Assembly: GCF_000344685.1 (NCBI RefSeq)
Contig: NW_006920410.1
Location: 467,421-527,329, forward strand
DNA length: 59,909 nucleotides
Direction of reading: 5' to 3'
From: Gloeophyllum trabeum ATCC 11539
Lineage: Eukaryota > Basidiomycota > Agaricomycetes > Gloeophyllales > Gloeophyllaceae
Part shown: positions 1 to 12,102 of the stretch, in pieces
Layout of the letters: the number at the start of each line of letters is the position of its first letter
How positions within the stretch are numbered: position 1 is the stretch's first letter
Program-made: the position numbers and the translations under genes
Notes under the pieces: model-generated
Seen by the model: only the letters and a program-made list of their open reading frames with translations
Told to the model about the DNA's origin: nothing
Databases searched by the model: none

Positions 1-706
1 CGTGAAGGTAAGTCTACAGTCCCAACCGCCGCTTTACAGTCCTATTGGTGAGCTCTGCGGCATAGACCGGGGCTTCGAATTCTCGTCTTCGAATTGAAAT
101 ATTGTCTTCGAAATTCTCAGCGCTCAGCGGCTCTATCAGGACGGCGGCGTCTATTACTACGTTCTCGTTATTCTATTATGCTGCCTTGTATCACCCTTCG
201 GAGGGTGAGGGGAACGATACCTTGAGGAACGCATTAACACTATATTTTGCACGTACACCTATGTACACGCTTGCATTCCCTCGCATGCAGAATGTAAGGA
301 TTAGATATTCGTGAAAATGACGAAAGGGGCTCAGAGATTCATGAAAGCAACTGAGCCCGGGGTCTTTCACGCGTGCGAAGTGGTGGCAAGGATGGCTATG
401 CATCACTGATGTTACGTTGCATGGGACCGTACTGTCGTACTGTAAACTTATCGGTCGTAAGATTTACTTCCCATGTCCCAGTTTTGTAGATAGGCCATTC
501 TCTATCCCCCTCCCCCATGTTTCTTGACCTTGACGTATCCGTATTCACTGCATACCATCTTTATTATTCTTCGCAACTACGTGTATAACTACACATGTAC
601 ACACTACCAGCCACCAGGGCGAGACACTACGTTATTTAGTGCAAACATCTTTCAGAGCAATGGCGAGAATCTTTTAATCTTGGCCTTTTGGGAACTTCCA
701 GGAGGA
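1..706. other. intergenic, left edge
   Basis: I see no supportable gene here. Short open frames exist on both strands but lack codon structure or splice signals. The right part is the 3' flank of the Sec14-like gene that ends at 707 on the minus strand. Confidence 0.5.
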
Positions 707-2081
707 TCATGAGATGGGCGCAGCTTGCTCGGCTGGCGGCGCGTTCACGACGGCTTCCACCTCCTTAGAGAGCCCTTCGGGAGATTGGTCCTGGTTGTCA
801 ACTAATGTTGCGGGAGTCGAATCACCTGATTCGCTGCTCAACCGTTAGTACGGGTAGTTTGGCCAGGACTAAAAGGGAACGTACTGTTCGCTCGTCGCCG
901 TAGCAGGTGAGTCTTCAATTCGTGTGCCATCAGGGGCGATCTTACAAGCTCTGTGATAGGCATAGTTTAGAGTTTGACTTGCAAGGAAGTATGAACGGCG
1001 TCAGCGGGGACTCACGAGCAGATCTGCTCCCAGTACGAGTCAAAGTCGAACTCGTAGTCGAACTCGCCGCCGAACTCTTTGTAAAGGTGCTCTTTCGGGA
1101 TGAGGTCGAACAAGTTGGGGTTGAATCTGATCTACCGAGCAAGCCGTTTGAATTAGCGATCAGTAGAGGTGCCACAGTGGGGGCATACCTTATCGCGGGT
1201 GACGGGATCTAAGAACGGCGAGATGCCTTTGTAGAAGAAGCTGAGCAGGGTGGGGAGGTTCACTACGACGCCTCGTCCGAGGGTTTCTACGTAGTGATTT
1301 TGGAGAATGTGCAGGACCTTGCGGGCTACGGATATAGACGGGTTTGTCCGTAGAGTCGTCTTGCTGTAGTCAATGAGGATGACGCATGACTCGACGCCGG
1401 GTGGCATAAGATCCTTCGTGCGTTCTCTGATTCCTGGGGTATCATTACTCGTAAGACCAGCAAGCAGGGATGGACGTACAAACACCAGACAAGGTGCCGA
1501 AGCTGCCGAGGCGTATGTTCTGTGTTCTCTCGGTCTGGTCGCATGTGGATTATTGGCCGCCCATCTCTATCGAAGCCGTTGATAATACTAGAGGCGACTC
1601 AGCACAGAGCGCTGACAGGACTGAATTGACTGAATCGTACATCTTCCCAGTCTCTGCCTCTATCTTGACCTGTGAATGACGTCGGCATCTCGGAGTGAAA
1701 CAAAGTTAATTTAGGCAAACTGACCTCGTCGGGTGGGATCAGGTCCGGCTTGTACTCCCTCCGCCATTCCAGCGTACCCTTGATGCGCTTCTTGCCGTCC
1801 TCGAGCTTCCATTTCGCAGCCCTCATGTACCGCGGAATCGTATCGGGCTTCGTAAGCCACCGCAGCTCCCACTTATGATACGGGTCGCTCTCCGGCAAGA
1901 GCAATGTATGCGCGTACTGCATAGAACGAGTCAAATACTGAATTCCTGTCGGTGCGAGCACGATCGGACGCCATACCTCTCTCAATGCCGTGATCTGCGC
2001 CTGCTGCTCCTCGGTGTACTTCCACGGCTTGATCTCGGTGCCCGGGGCGGGCGTCGTCAATATTTTGTGCGTCGGGGCCAT
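707..2081 (-). CDS. Sec14-like CRAL-TRIO lipid-transfer protein
   Basis: Phosphatidylinositol/phospholipid transfer protein of the Sec14 family, expected in the cytosol and on Golgi or endosomal membranes. Seven exons join in frame: 1725-2081, 1641-1669 (29 nt), 1480-1587, 1189-1426, 1016-1131, 885-950 and 707-833, giving 346 residues. The N-terminal half is a CRAL-TRIO-N helical region. The lipid-binding fold follows, recognised from ETGK, GFDRDGRPIIHMRP, ENTE, ILIDYS and the C-terminal segment FNPNLFDLIPKEHL. The tail is acidic and Pro/Ala-rich. I chose the start at MAPTHK, with an alternative ATG eight codons upstream. The last intron has a perfect TACTAAC branch sequence; without it the frame would stop earlier, at 869. 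The gene is divergent from NOP10, sharing about 270 bp of promoter space. The family is certain; the particular Sec14 paralogue is not. Confidence 0.9.
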
Positions 2082-2355
2082 CGTCGGTCGTCGTAGAGCG
2101 TGCAAACAAGGTGCTGAGAAATGGCCGAGCGTCTATGATTTGACATGTCTGGCGTCCTCGGCGGCTTGACTCGATGGTAATCGCCAATGACAAAGACCCA
2201 CCCGATCAATGCCGTGATGATCGTGACATGCTGCGTTACACTGTAACATCACGTGCGCGTTGCTTAGTCAGCAAATTTGTGCTGCACTTTCGACTCGGAC
2301 TCCGTTTTGCCAAGAACCTGCAGGCTTTCATTTTGCTGCTCTCTGACCTGTCACC

Positions 2356-2667
2356 ATGCATCTCATGTATACGTTAGACGAGAACGGGAACAGGATCTAC
2401 ACGTTGAAAGTGAGTGTTCTTTGCAAACATGCCTGTCTTGTGCTCAATGGAGAACGTCTTACCAGAAAGTCACGGAGAGCGGTAAAATCACCAAGTCTGC
2501 TCATCCTGGTGCGTGGCCTTGCGAACGTGCGTTAGGGCCTCTCAATTGAACGCGGACATTGCTTTCCAGCTCGTTTTTCTCCGGACGACAAGTTTTCACG
2601 CCACCGGGTGACCATCAAAAAGCGCTATGGTGTCCTCTTGACCCAGCTCCCTGCGAAGCCGATGTAG
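2356..2667 (+). CDS. NOP10: H/ACA snoRNP protein Nop10
   Basis: Small core protein of H/ACA ribonucleoproteins, which guide rRNA pseudouridylation and are part of the telomerase RNP; it acts in the nucleolus with Cbf5, Nhp2 and Gar1. Exons 2356-2409, 2466-2508 and 2570-2667 join to 64 residues, the usual eukaryotic length (human 64, yeast 58). The whole family pattern is visible: MHLMY at the start, [21 protein letters not shown], then RVTIKKRYG near the end. All splice sites are GT-AG. Each exon is too short to stand out as an open frame, so the gene is easily missed. It lies head-to-head with the Sec14-like gene and upstream of the chitin synthase on the same strand. Confidence 0.95.
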
Positions 2668-3319
2668 GCGAGCTGCGGCTTGGAGGTTCGCTGTTCACGG
2701 ACCCTCGGATGCAGAAGAGAAATCAGCAACGATGGCGCAGCCTCTCCGACACCAATAACGCCCATGCGTGATGGGTGGCAGTGGGAGACTGCCCGTGGTT
2801 TTCCCAGCTGTTCCTGAGGAGAGACCGCTCTCACAGGTCCAGTTCCAGGAATAAATGTCAAAAGAGCAGTGTCACTTGCGCAGCTATGTTTACAACTTTC
2901 CGGGACTGTCGCGGCGTGGCTCTCCGATTGCGATTCTTGTATTTGTCTGGAATGTACTCTAGCTTTCCGTATTTGTGTGTACGCGGTAATGGAATTGGGC
3001 AACGTCAGGCGTGCCGGCGTGTAGCCGTTCCTTGCTGACATGCGTCCTGCAAAATTGCAGAGTTGCAAGGCGAAATACCACAGAACAAAGTGACGCACAG
3101 GCGTTTGAGCTTGGAAGGCACTGTAAGTAGAGCCGAAGCCAGGCCGTGGCTTCCAGAATTGGAACGTGTCTCGCAGGCGCCGGTGGCTACCGTTTCTGCA
3201 CTCCTCTTCGCAACCTCCTACATCATCCCCCCGCCGCTTTTCCTCCTTCCCTCGTCCACCGCGAGCCTCCGTCGACCGCACCCACCGCGCAGGCCCGCGA
3301 CGACGACGCACGCGTCGCC
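2668..3319. other. intergenic / chitin synthase 5' region
   Basis: This is the NOP10 3' flank and the promoter and leader of the chitin synthase. The sequence just before 3320 is strongly pyrimidine- and C-rich (3230-3300), as is common before basidiomycete start codons. A long minus-strand open frame across it is treated as spurious. Confidence 0.5.
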
Positions 3320-6300
3320 ATGGATCACCGCGAACAACGCCCCCCACGCTCCCGGCCCCCTCAGTCCCCGCCTTCCTACAAAGACCAGGCCGACTATGGC
3401 CGACCCTCGCTATCCCCGCTGCCCTACAATGCCTCGCGGAATAACATCTCATTCAATGATATGGAGCGAGGCGAGCGGCAGGGCCCTGTGGAACACGACC
3501 GCCGCATGCCCTCGGCTTATTCGAATTCCGTGGATCCCGAAAGCTCATCTGACGGGCGAGTGCTGAGGAAGAAGAGTTTGGTCAGGCCCGACCGTGAAAA
3601 GATCGAGCCTGGACATCGACAGTGGCACTACCGCACTCATGCTGCGCAGTTGGAGGAGGAAGGGCGAGGTCGGGTAGGCGTTATGCCCTCAAGTAAGTTG
3701 TCAGTCCAGATTGCGTTCAGCGCAGAATCTAATATGTTCCAGCGACCGGAAACGCCCCTATGCCGCCCCAGCTGCGACGAGGCAAGTCGCTGCTGGAGAG
3801 AGACCAGGAGGACGTGCCAGAATCGGGTCTCGCTCTGTTCAGGCGTGGTGGGACACTGCGCCGGCGAAAATCACAGAGTGGTGCTGCAGCTGTACCAGGC
3901 CCGAAGAAGCGCTCGGGTTGCTTCGACAACATTGGGCCGGGACCCAAAGATTCGTTCTTCATCTATTCCTATATCATCACCTGCTTCGTTCCTCCTATTT
4001 TCCTCCGTGCTTGTGGTGAGCAGCTTTTCCGATCTCATGATCTTCGCACCTAACCTATCGTGATAGGCATTAAGACGCCAGAACAACAGCGAGCATGGCG
4101 GGAGAAGATGGGTCTCCTCAGTTTCATCATGATTCTTATGGCTGGAGTCGGTTACCTGACTTTCGGCTTTACTGAGACGGTCTGTGGTCGGCCACCTAAT
4201 CGGTACCACGCCGGCCAGATTACGAACGGCTCGGTGATCATCCACGGGTACGACTATGACTTCACCAGGTTCAAGCACCCGAATGCGCCGCCGATGTTCG
4301 ACGGCACGACCAACCCTCTCGAGACGGGCGGCTGGAACCTCGCGGGCAACGACGCGTCGTTTTTGTTCCAGAAGGTCAATCAGAACTGTGCTGGCTTGAT
4401 CAAGAAGGGCAGCGCCTCGAGTATCACCGGCAGCGGGAATAACTTGGACTGGTATTTCCCCTGTAACGTGTACAACCAGTATGGCACGTCTCCGGCGAAC
4501 TTGACTGGGTATGAGGATTCCACGAATTGTCATACATCGTCGACGGCGAGGAGTGGCTTGGCGCAGATGAACCCTATGGGACAAGTGTACTATACGTGGG
4601 ATGATGTCAAGAATTCGTCAAGGAACCTCGCAGTATACGAACAGTAAGCCATTCCATCTCTCATGACGGCAACAAAGTGTTGATCCCTGAATATGCAGAT
4701 CCGTCTTGGACTTGGGCCTCCTACAGTGGTTGAACAGAGCTCAAGTCGACTACCCGGATATCTTCGACCAGATCAAGTATGCTAACGGCTCCTATAACGG
4801 GAGGGACCTTACCGGCTACTTCCTTCGGACAAACCAGAAGCAGGTCGCGAAATGTCTCGAGGACATTGTTACTGTCGGTTTCATCGACACCAACACCATC
4901 GGATGTGTGGCCTCGCAGGTCGTCCTTTACCTCTCTTTGGTGTTCATCATTGGCGTCGTCGCCATCCGGTTCGGCATGGCCGTCGTGTTCGCGTGGTTCT
5001 TCTCGTCGAAACTCGGGACGTTCAAGCATGAGACGTACGAGCAGCGGATGCAGCGCCAGGCTGAGATTGAGAATTGGACGAACGATATCTACCGCCCGGC
5101 TCCGAGCCAGTACAGGCCCAATGTCAACAAGCATGGGCTGGCGCCGAAGAAGATCGGGAAGAAGGGAGGGTTCTTGCCTAGTACCTCTAGGTTTACGCCC
5201 TCGGACAACCTCCTGAAATCGATGGGTGGAAGGCCGGCCACTGCCTATGGCATGTTGGATAACAAGCGCAACACCTATTACGGGTACGCTCTTTGCCTCT
5301 TTCACACGTAGACATTGTGAGGACTAATCATCTGGTGATTGTAGATCTCGTAGCACCACGTCCTTGGATGCTTCTCCGCGCGGGTCTTTTGTGGACAGCG
5401 TTTGTCCCTTCCCTCTGCACAACGTCGTCCCGCAACCTCCGCCAGATTACGAACCCTTCGGCTACCCGTTGGTGCATACAATTTGCCTGGTTACTGCTTA
5501 CTCGGAGTCGGTGGAGGGCCTGAGGACGACGCTGGACTCCCTCGCAACTACGGATTATCCTAACAGTCACAAGATGATTTTGGTTATCGCGGACGGTATG
5601 GTCAAGGGTGCCGGAAACGACATGACTACCCCAGACATCGTGTTGACGATGATGAAGGAATTCGTCATTGCCCCGGACGAAGTCGAGCCCCACTCCTACG
5701 TTGCCATCGCTGACGGTCACAAGCGGCACAACATGGCCAAGGTATATGCTGGGTTCTACGACTACGACGATGCAACTGTGGAGATGTCGAAGCAGCAACG
5801 TGTGCCTATGGTGTTGGTAGCGAAGTGCGGTAACCCTCTCGAGGCGAACGATGCCAAGCCTGGTAACCGTGGCAAGCGTGACAGTCAGATCGTGCTCATG
5901 TCGTTCCTCCAGAAGGTGATGTTCGACGAGCGCATGACGACTATGGAGTACGAGTTCTTCAACTCGATCTGGAGGGTCACCGGTGTCAGCCCAGATCGGT
6001 ACGAGATGGCGCTCTGCGTGGATGCGGATACGAAGGTCTTCCCGGATTCGTTGTCTCGTATGGTTGCTGCTATGGTTCAAGATGAGGAGATTATGGCGCT
6101 CTGCGGTGAGACTAAGATTGCCAACAAGGCGGAGACGTGGGTCACTATGATTCAAGGTGAGTAGTTGAGTTGTGCCTTGTGTGGACTAACCCTGAAGACC
6201 TTCCTAGTCTTCGAGTACTACATCTCTCATCATTTGACCAAGGCATTCGAATCCATGTTCGGTGGTGTTACTTGTTTGCCAGGGTGTTTCAGTATGTATC

Positions 6301-7949
6301 GCATCAAGGCCCCCAAGGGTACCTCTGGCTACTGGGTTCCCATCCTGGCCAACCCGGATATTGTGGAGCACTACTCCGAGAACGTCGTGGATACACTGCA
6401 CAAGAAGAATCTGTTACTCCTTGGAGAGGATCGATACCTCACGACGCTCCTGCTCAAGACGTTCCCCAAGCGCAAGAACATGTTCGTACCTTCGGCCGTT
6501 TGCAAGACTATTGTCCCCGACACGTTCCACGTCCTCTTGTCTCAACGTCGTCGCTGGATCAACTCGACCATCCATAACCTGGCGGAGCTGCTACTCGTCC
6601 GTGATCTCTGTGGAACGTTCTGCTTCTCTATGCAGTTTGTCGTAGGGATGGAGCTCGCCGGAACGCTCGTTTTGCCTGCGGCCATCAGTTTCACTCTTTA
6701 TCTGATTATTATTTCCATCATTCCTGGCGGCACCAACACGACTATCCCTCTTATCTTGCTGGCTATAGTGCTGGGTCTACCGGGTCTACTCATTGTCATC
6801 ACGTCTCGCAAGATCGCCTACCTCGGATGGATGATAGTCTATCTCCTTTCCCTGCCTATCTGGAACGGTATCCTTCCGGCGTATGCATTCTGGCACTTCG
6901 ACGATTTCTCCTGGGGTCAGACTCGACAAGTCGCCGGTGATAAAGGTGGCGACCATGGCGACAAAGAGGGAGAGTTCGACTCTTCCCATATTATGATGAA
7001 GCGGTGGGCTGAGTTCGAGCGCGAGAGGAGATGGAAGAGTGGTACGCAGTCAAGGGATTCTACCTGGAACGACTTGCGGTCTGGCTCGCCGAAGCGGTAT
7101 GTCACGCATCTTTTCGGGGGCATCCTTGTGCTGATTGTTTAAAGGCCCGATAGTAACCGGTACTCCACGGTTTCCACTGCGGAGACTTTCCAGCCCCCTT
7201 CGCAGGCGTATGATTCCAGCACGTATAACGACTCGAACTACAGCGGAGGCCAGCGGCCCAGATATGACAGTAACCAGCTGCTCATGCTGCCGGCGCCGTT
7301 GGCTGTGAATCAGAATAAGCCCATGCCTCCAACCCCCGCCACTACGTCGTCCTCGTTGACAGCGGGGGCGCGGTCAAGTGACGAGACCTACTCAGGGCCG
7401 TCGGATGCTTATGGTTCAAACCAACGACTGACTCCCATCAGTCCTCAATCCGACCAGCAATACGATAACCAAGAGGACCCATATGCACACCTCCCTTCGC
7501 CTATGGCGCGCTACCAGGGCCCAGGGTTTGAGTCTGCTGTTCAGCGGGCAGCTGGCAATAATGGCGTTTTGCGCAGCACGACGGTGTCCAGCCAGCACCC
7601 AGGGGAAACGTTCAACCCTTACTATAACGCCCAGCCCCAGGCTGTTGGGTACGAGGATCAACAGTACCAAGGATACTCTGCCGAGCCCGAGGAGATGCTA
7701 GCAGGGTCGAGTAGTCTCCCTCCACCGCCCCCGCCGAATCCAAGGTCGCGCGGTGTGAGCTTGATGGACCGTGGGCCAGTGTCGGGTCCTGACGGCGTCC
7801 GTCGGGTCTCAAGGCCCCAAGGTCGGCGACCGACATCGCAGGCACCGCCTCAGAACCGCTACTCACGCTCTCAGTATCCCAATAACCTGCCACCGGGTGC
7901 TGCAGCTCCACAACCAAATTACGGTAGCGGATATGATGCATACCGGTGA
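3320..7949 (+). CDS. chitin synthase, class IV type
   Basis: Membrane family-2 glycosyltransferase that polymerises GlcNAc from UDP-GlcNAc into wall chitin at the plasma membrane. Seven exons (3320-3692, 3743-4015, 4067-4643, 4699-5283, 5345-6156, 6208-7096, 7145-7949) join exactly to 1437 residues. Order: a Pro/Ser-rich N-tail, a conserved [13 protein letters not shown] segment, two N-terminal membrane regions around a cytochrome b5-like lumenal stretch (about residues 240-400), then the catalytic domain with VDAD (about 826), GEDRYLT (about 945) and QRRRW (about 984). C-terminal membrane helices and a long Pro/Gln/Tyr-rich tail follow. N-terminal architecture and lack of a myosin motor point to division 2, class IV (Chs3-like). 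The tail makes it longer than most class IV enzymes. Every junction is GT-AG and no break is seen. Confidence 0.95.
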
Positions 7950-8533
7950 GAAAGCGCTGCTTCCCTTTTGGACACAATGACTTTGCCATTTCCTGTTGTT
8001 CATTACTTGAGTGTCTGGACTTGTTTGCCCAAGTGTGTCTACCATTCCGTTTCATGAACATAGCCCTCAAAGTAGTCACTTATCACACTGGACCTTGAGA
8101 TCTTACGATACCTCCTCGACGACGCCTAGGTAGTCTTTTCCCCCTCTCCATATTGTCGTGCCTAATTTCACATTTTCGTCGTCATTACAAGTGGGAGTCC
8201 TCATACCTTGACCATGCAATGACCATCCCCTGCTTTTCCTAAGTTCAGCCACTATGTGTTATTACAAATGCGATGTATATCCCAATACCAAACGTTTAGT
8301 TAATTGTCTCGGACTCTCCCTGTACGATCTGTACGTATATGAACTATGACCGCGGCGATTGCCTCGTAAACCAACTCTAAAATAGCAATAAACGAGCGCA
8401 GTACAAGGCACAGGAGACTTGTCCTTAGCCAATACAGGTCATAAGAAGCCACTGGTACTGTTGGAAGCTCTGGGGTAGTTTCGTCTTGATTGTGTCGCTT
8501 CACCAGCCATCGCAGACAAAATCCATTCTCCGT
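7950..8533. other. intergenic between chitin synthase and Zn2Cys6 gene
   Basis: This is the 3' flank of the chitin synthase and the promoter of the next gene. I see no supportable coding exon; the minus-strand open frames here lie opposite the first exons of the regulator. Confidence 0.5.
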
Positions 8534-11500
8534 ATGACGAACGCGGACCAAGGCCCTCGCAATGGCAAGGTCCATAATGAGAAACGCAAGCGTCCTGGCC
8601 GCGTACCGGTGTCCTGCGCCGAATGCCGTCGGTAGGGATGCACCATATTTTGAAGTATGCAATAGCTCTGAAACCGCTTGCACGAAGGCTGAAGACTCGG
8701 TGCGACCGCAACATTCCTTGTGAAGCTTGCGTCAAGAAGGGTTGTGCTGCCATATGTCCGGAAGGTATTTGCGAGCTCTTCGGAACGCTAGAGCATTTTG
8801 TCACCTGTGATATTTAGGATCGCTGGTGGCAGGTAGAAATAACCGGTAAGTGATGACAATCAATATCCCATGGGTTTACGGTCCTCAAATAGACCGGCGA
8901 CTCCTAGTCTTATCCTTGCAAATACCGAGGAGCTACATGACGAGATCGAGCGCCTCCGCACTCGACTCCGCGAAGTAGAGGATGAATCAAAGAATCTCCG
9001 TCAGCGGTTAGAACAGCAGCAGGGGCACAGCCCTCCCAGTATCGACACAGCGGCTAGTACCCCCGCCCTCAGCTCGGGTAGTTCAAGTAATAATGCACAG
9101 TCCCCGGGCACGGGTAAAACGGAGGAAGAAAATCTTGTCGATGCCTTCGGTGGGTATTGTCTATCCGCTCACTGTGCTCAGACCACGATGATGATCTAGG
9201 CACACTAACTGTGGGCCCGCGCGGCGAGACAAAGTTCTACGGGCCAACCGCCCGATCCGAGGTAAGGGGTCCTTAACCTTTGTCACTCTTCTACCTGACC
9301 ATCATCTTAGTTCTTAGCATATGTAAGCCTGGATGAAATCTCGCATCTTAGGACGACAGCTGACGATTGCTACAGGCGGTTTACCGACGAATACCACCCA
9401 TGGCTTGTTCTTCAAAACTAACCCAGGACTTATTGGACGCGGCATCCGCTACTCCCAGCCGCTTCCCGTCCACAGTGGCCATGAATGACAATATCAAACA
9501 GAAACTTGAAGCCGCCCTTCCCTCCCTAACTGAGGCGTACAAGTTATGCAATTCCTTTTTAGAGGCTGGAAAATACATGTAAGACCAGTGTCCTACTTCT
9601 AGAAAATCCTCTACTGACTTTGACCCGCGCAGGTACTATCCACTTCCCCGCAAGGAGGTATTCGACGAGCTCCTGCCCAATATATACGGAAGTAGGTAAG
9701 TAACACATTGCCTGCTCTTGTGGTATCCAACGAACTAAATTATCCCCACCGATCAACGATGTTTCACTCAGCAACCCAACACAGGATGTCCCCGACTCAT
9801 TGCCTCTCCTTTTCATTATCTTTGCCTTCGGGATACTAGGGGACCTGTCAAAACCACTGGTCTTACATCAAGCCAACGAATTCTACATGCTTGCGCGGGT
9901 GGCTCTGAACCTGAAGTCAACTCTCAGGGATACGACTTTGCTTTGGGTGCAAGCACTGGTGAGCGATGTTGTTGGCTTTCTAGCTCTATCTCAACATCAA
10001 GCTTCGCGGTCGATGAGTAGATCTATATGGTACAGTATGTTGATATAGTAGAGCTGGAAGGAACGAGTATGCCTTGGATAGACATCGGCATTGCTGTGAA
10101 ATACGCTTACAGCGTAAGTGCTCTCGCTCCTCCTGCTCTGGAGACTATATTCACAGTGAACTTCGCTGGCACAGATTGGTCTGAGTCAGTAATTTGGAAG
10201 TACCATTAACTGCCGCATCTTATGTCCCGACAGATCTGAAAGGTTCCCGTTGGGGGCTTGATCCAGACACTGCCATGAGGCGCAACCGCACATTCTGGCA
10301 CCTGTTCAAGCTTGACACATACATTGTCAGTTCCATCTTACTCCAAGCAATGTTCTCTTAGTAACATTGACTACTTACGTAGAGCTTCGGCTTCGGACGA
10401 CCGCCTTCCATCTCCCTCGAGTTTGTAGAATGTGATTTTCCTCCTGACATTCCGGAAGTGACCGATGAAAATGGCACTCAAGAGATAGGCTGTGAGTGAA
10501 ACATAGTAATCAAAGGAGGTACCCTTTCTTGATACATCTCAGATCATACGTGGGCTTTGAAATATGCTCTGTTCCTGCGCAGCACAATCATGCCAGTAGC
10601 CCTCTGCGGGAAGGTACCAACTTATTCCACAATACTAGATCTTGACAGGAGGATCCGCGAGTATCCTGTGCCGGTATACCTGCGGCCTTCATGCGCTTCT
10701 TTCAGGTCAACGGATCCTATGCATTTCTTCATGGCTAGGGGTGCCGTTCTGTACAGAAAAGAAATCAGTGAGCTGTCCTAACCCGTCGTCCACCTTCCCC
10801 GTTTCTCTGTCTGATGTTTCCGTGTCGTCGCGCAGCGCTTCTTTACCTCCATCGAGGCTATTTCGCCCAAGCATTACAGGAGAAACCGGAGGACCCATTG
10901 CGGCATAGATTTGGCACTTCGGTCATGGCTGCATATCGATCCGCTTACAGGCTCATTATTGGGCTACGAGACTTGTTTGATCTCATTCCCGATCCAATGA
11001 CGAGGATTACGATCCCTTGGTCGTATACGGTCTCCGCAACCGTGAGCACACAGCCAATTCACAGCTAGTTGAGACGACCTCACGTCGTATTCTTTATTAG
11101 ATCGTGATGTGTCTTTTGGTGACGAAGGCCAGAGTTGCAAGCTTAACGAAGTCAGCTCTAGAGCACCTGGATATCGCTCACATTCTATTCGGAAGGGTAG
11201 CTGCTTTAAACTCCGCGTTTGATCATATGCGAGTGCGTACAGGCTTGTCTTCCAACATATCGGTGCAACAACTGAACTCTCCCTTTAGGAAATGATGAAT
11301 AAAATGCATCATCTGGCCCATGCCGCGGCGAACAGGATGTACTTCCAGCGCGCTGTGATCGCTGAATTGGATCGCCTAGGGGGAAAGACTCGTTTCTTAT
11401 CCGGAAACGATGTCTTCTGCCATCAGACAATTGTTACTGGCCTTGTCGCAGAGTCTAGCACGCCAGAAGTCCCCCTAGAGCATGTATCGCCCCCCGGGTC

Positions 11501-11837
11501 TGACGTCCCCTCAGACGCGTCGCTCATGCTCAACATTCCCGAGAATGTGCATCCAACGATCACGCAAGATCTTATGAACTTCGAATGCTTGACTGGATCG
11601 ACGCCCTACGAGTTCAGCAGGGAATTATACGACCAGCCTGTGGAGGAAGCTTCGACAGCTCCAATTGGTCCCCCTGCCACAGACTTCGGGGACGGCTGGC
11701 ACTTCGGCACCATTGGAGGCGATAGTCAACCACACCTCGAATTCCACTTGGCCAGCCAACTTCAGCCATCCTCAAATGTGCTGGATTCGACTTGGCAAGA
11801 TTTCGTTCAGCAGCTTGGGACGAATGATCTACTCTGA
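8534..11837 (+). CDS. Zn2Cys6 transcription factor with fungal_trans domain
   Basis: Fungal binuclear-zinc-cluster regulator acting in the nucleus. The first exons are 8534-8631, 8688-8764, 8818-8845 (28 nt) and one starting at 8908. Together they encode a basic lead, then the cysteine cluster C-x2-C-x6-C-x5-C-x2-C-x8-C (CAECRR...RCDRNIPCEAC...). A coiled-coil dimerisation stretch (ELHDEIERLRTRLREVED) and a Ser/Pro linker follow. Later exons carry the helical fungal-specific regulatory domain, for example YYPLPRKEVFDELLPNIYG near 9635-9695 and PLLFIIFAFGILGDLSKPL near 9800. The C-terminus is acidic and Pro-rich, ending at 11837. There are many short exons; the middle exon chain was not closed base by base. 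Target genes cannot be inferred from the sequence. Confidence 0.85.
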
Positions 11838-12102
11838 GCATCAATGCATCGGGAGTCTGTCGCGGAGGTAAGAGAGGATCTGAATGGAGTTTGGAATCAA
11901 GTGTATAATAGGCTCGCGTGGATATTGTATCATAACTCGTTCGTGAGATATTGTAAATGCGTATGTTATCACCGTCTAGAGGTCCTAATCATATCGTTAT
12001 TCGGTACTAAACTTATCTCGCTGCATTTCCTGCTGGCGTATTTATACCGACCGGAGACACGAAATTTTGAGCTAAGGTCGTCGCTGATTCTTCATCGTCG
12101 CC

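Noticed and set aside
2625..3452. 275-codon open frame on the minus strand
   Set aside because: It overlaps NOP10 exon 3 and chitin synthase exon 1 in antisense, has Arg/Gly/Ser-skewed composition and no family features.
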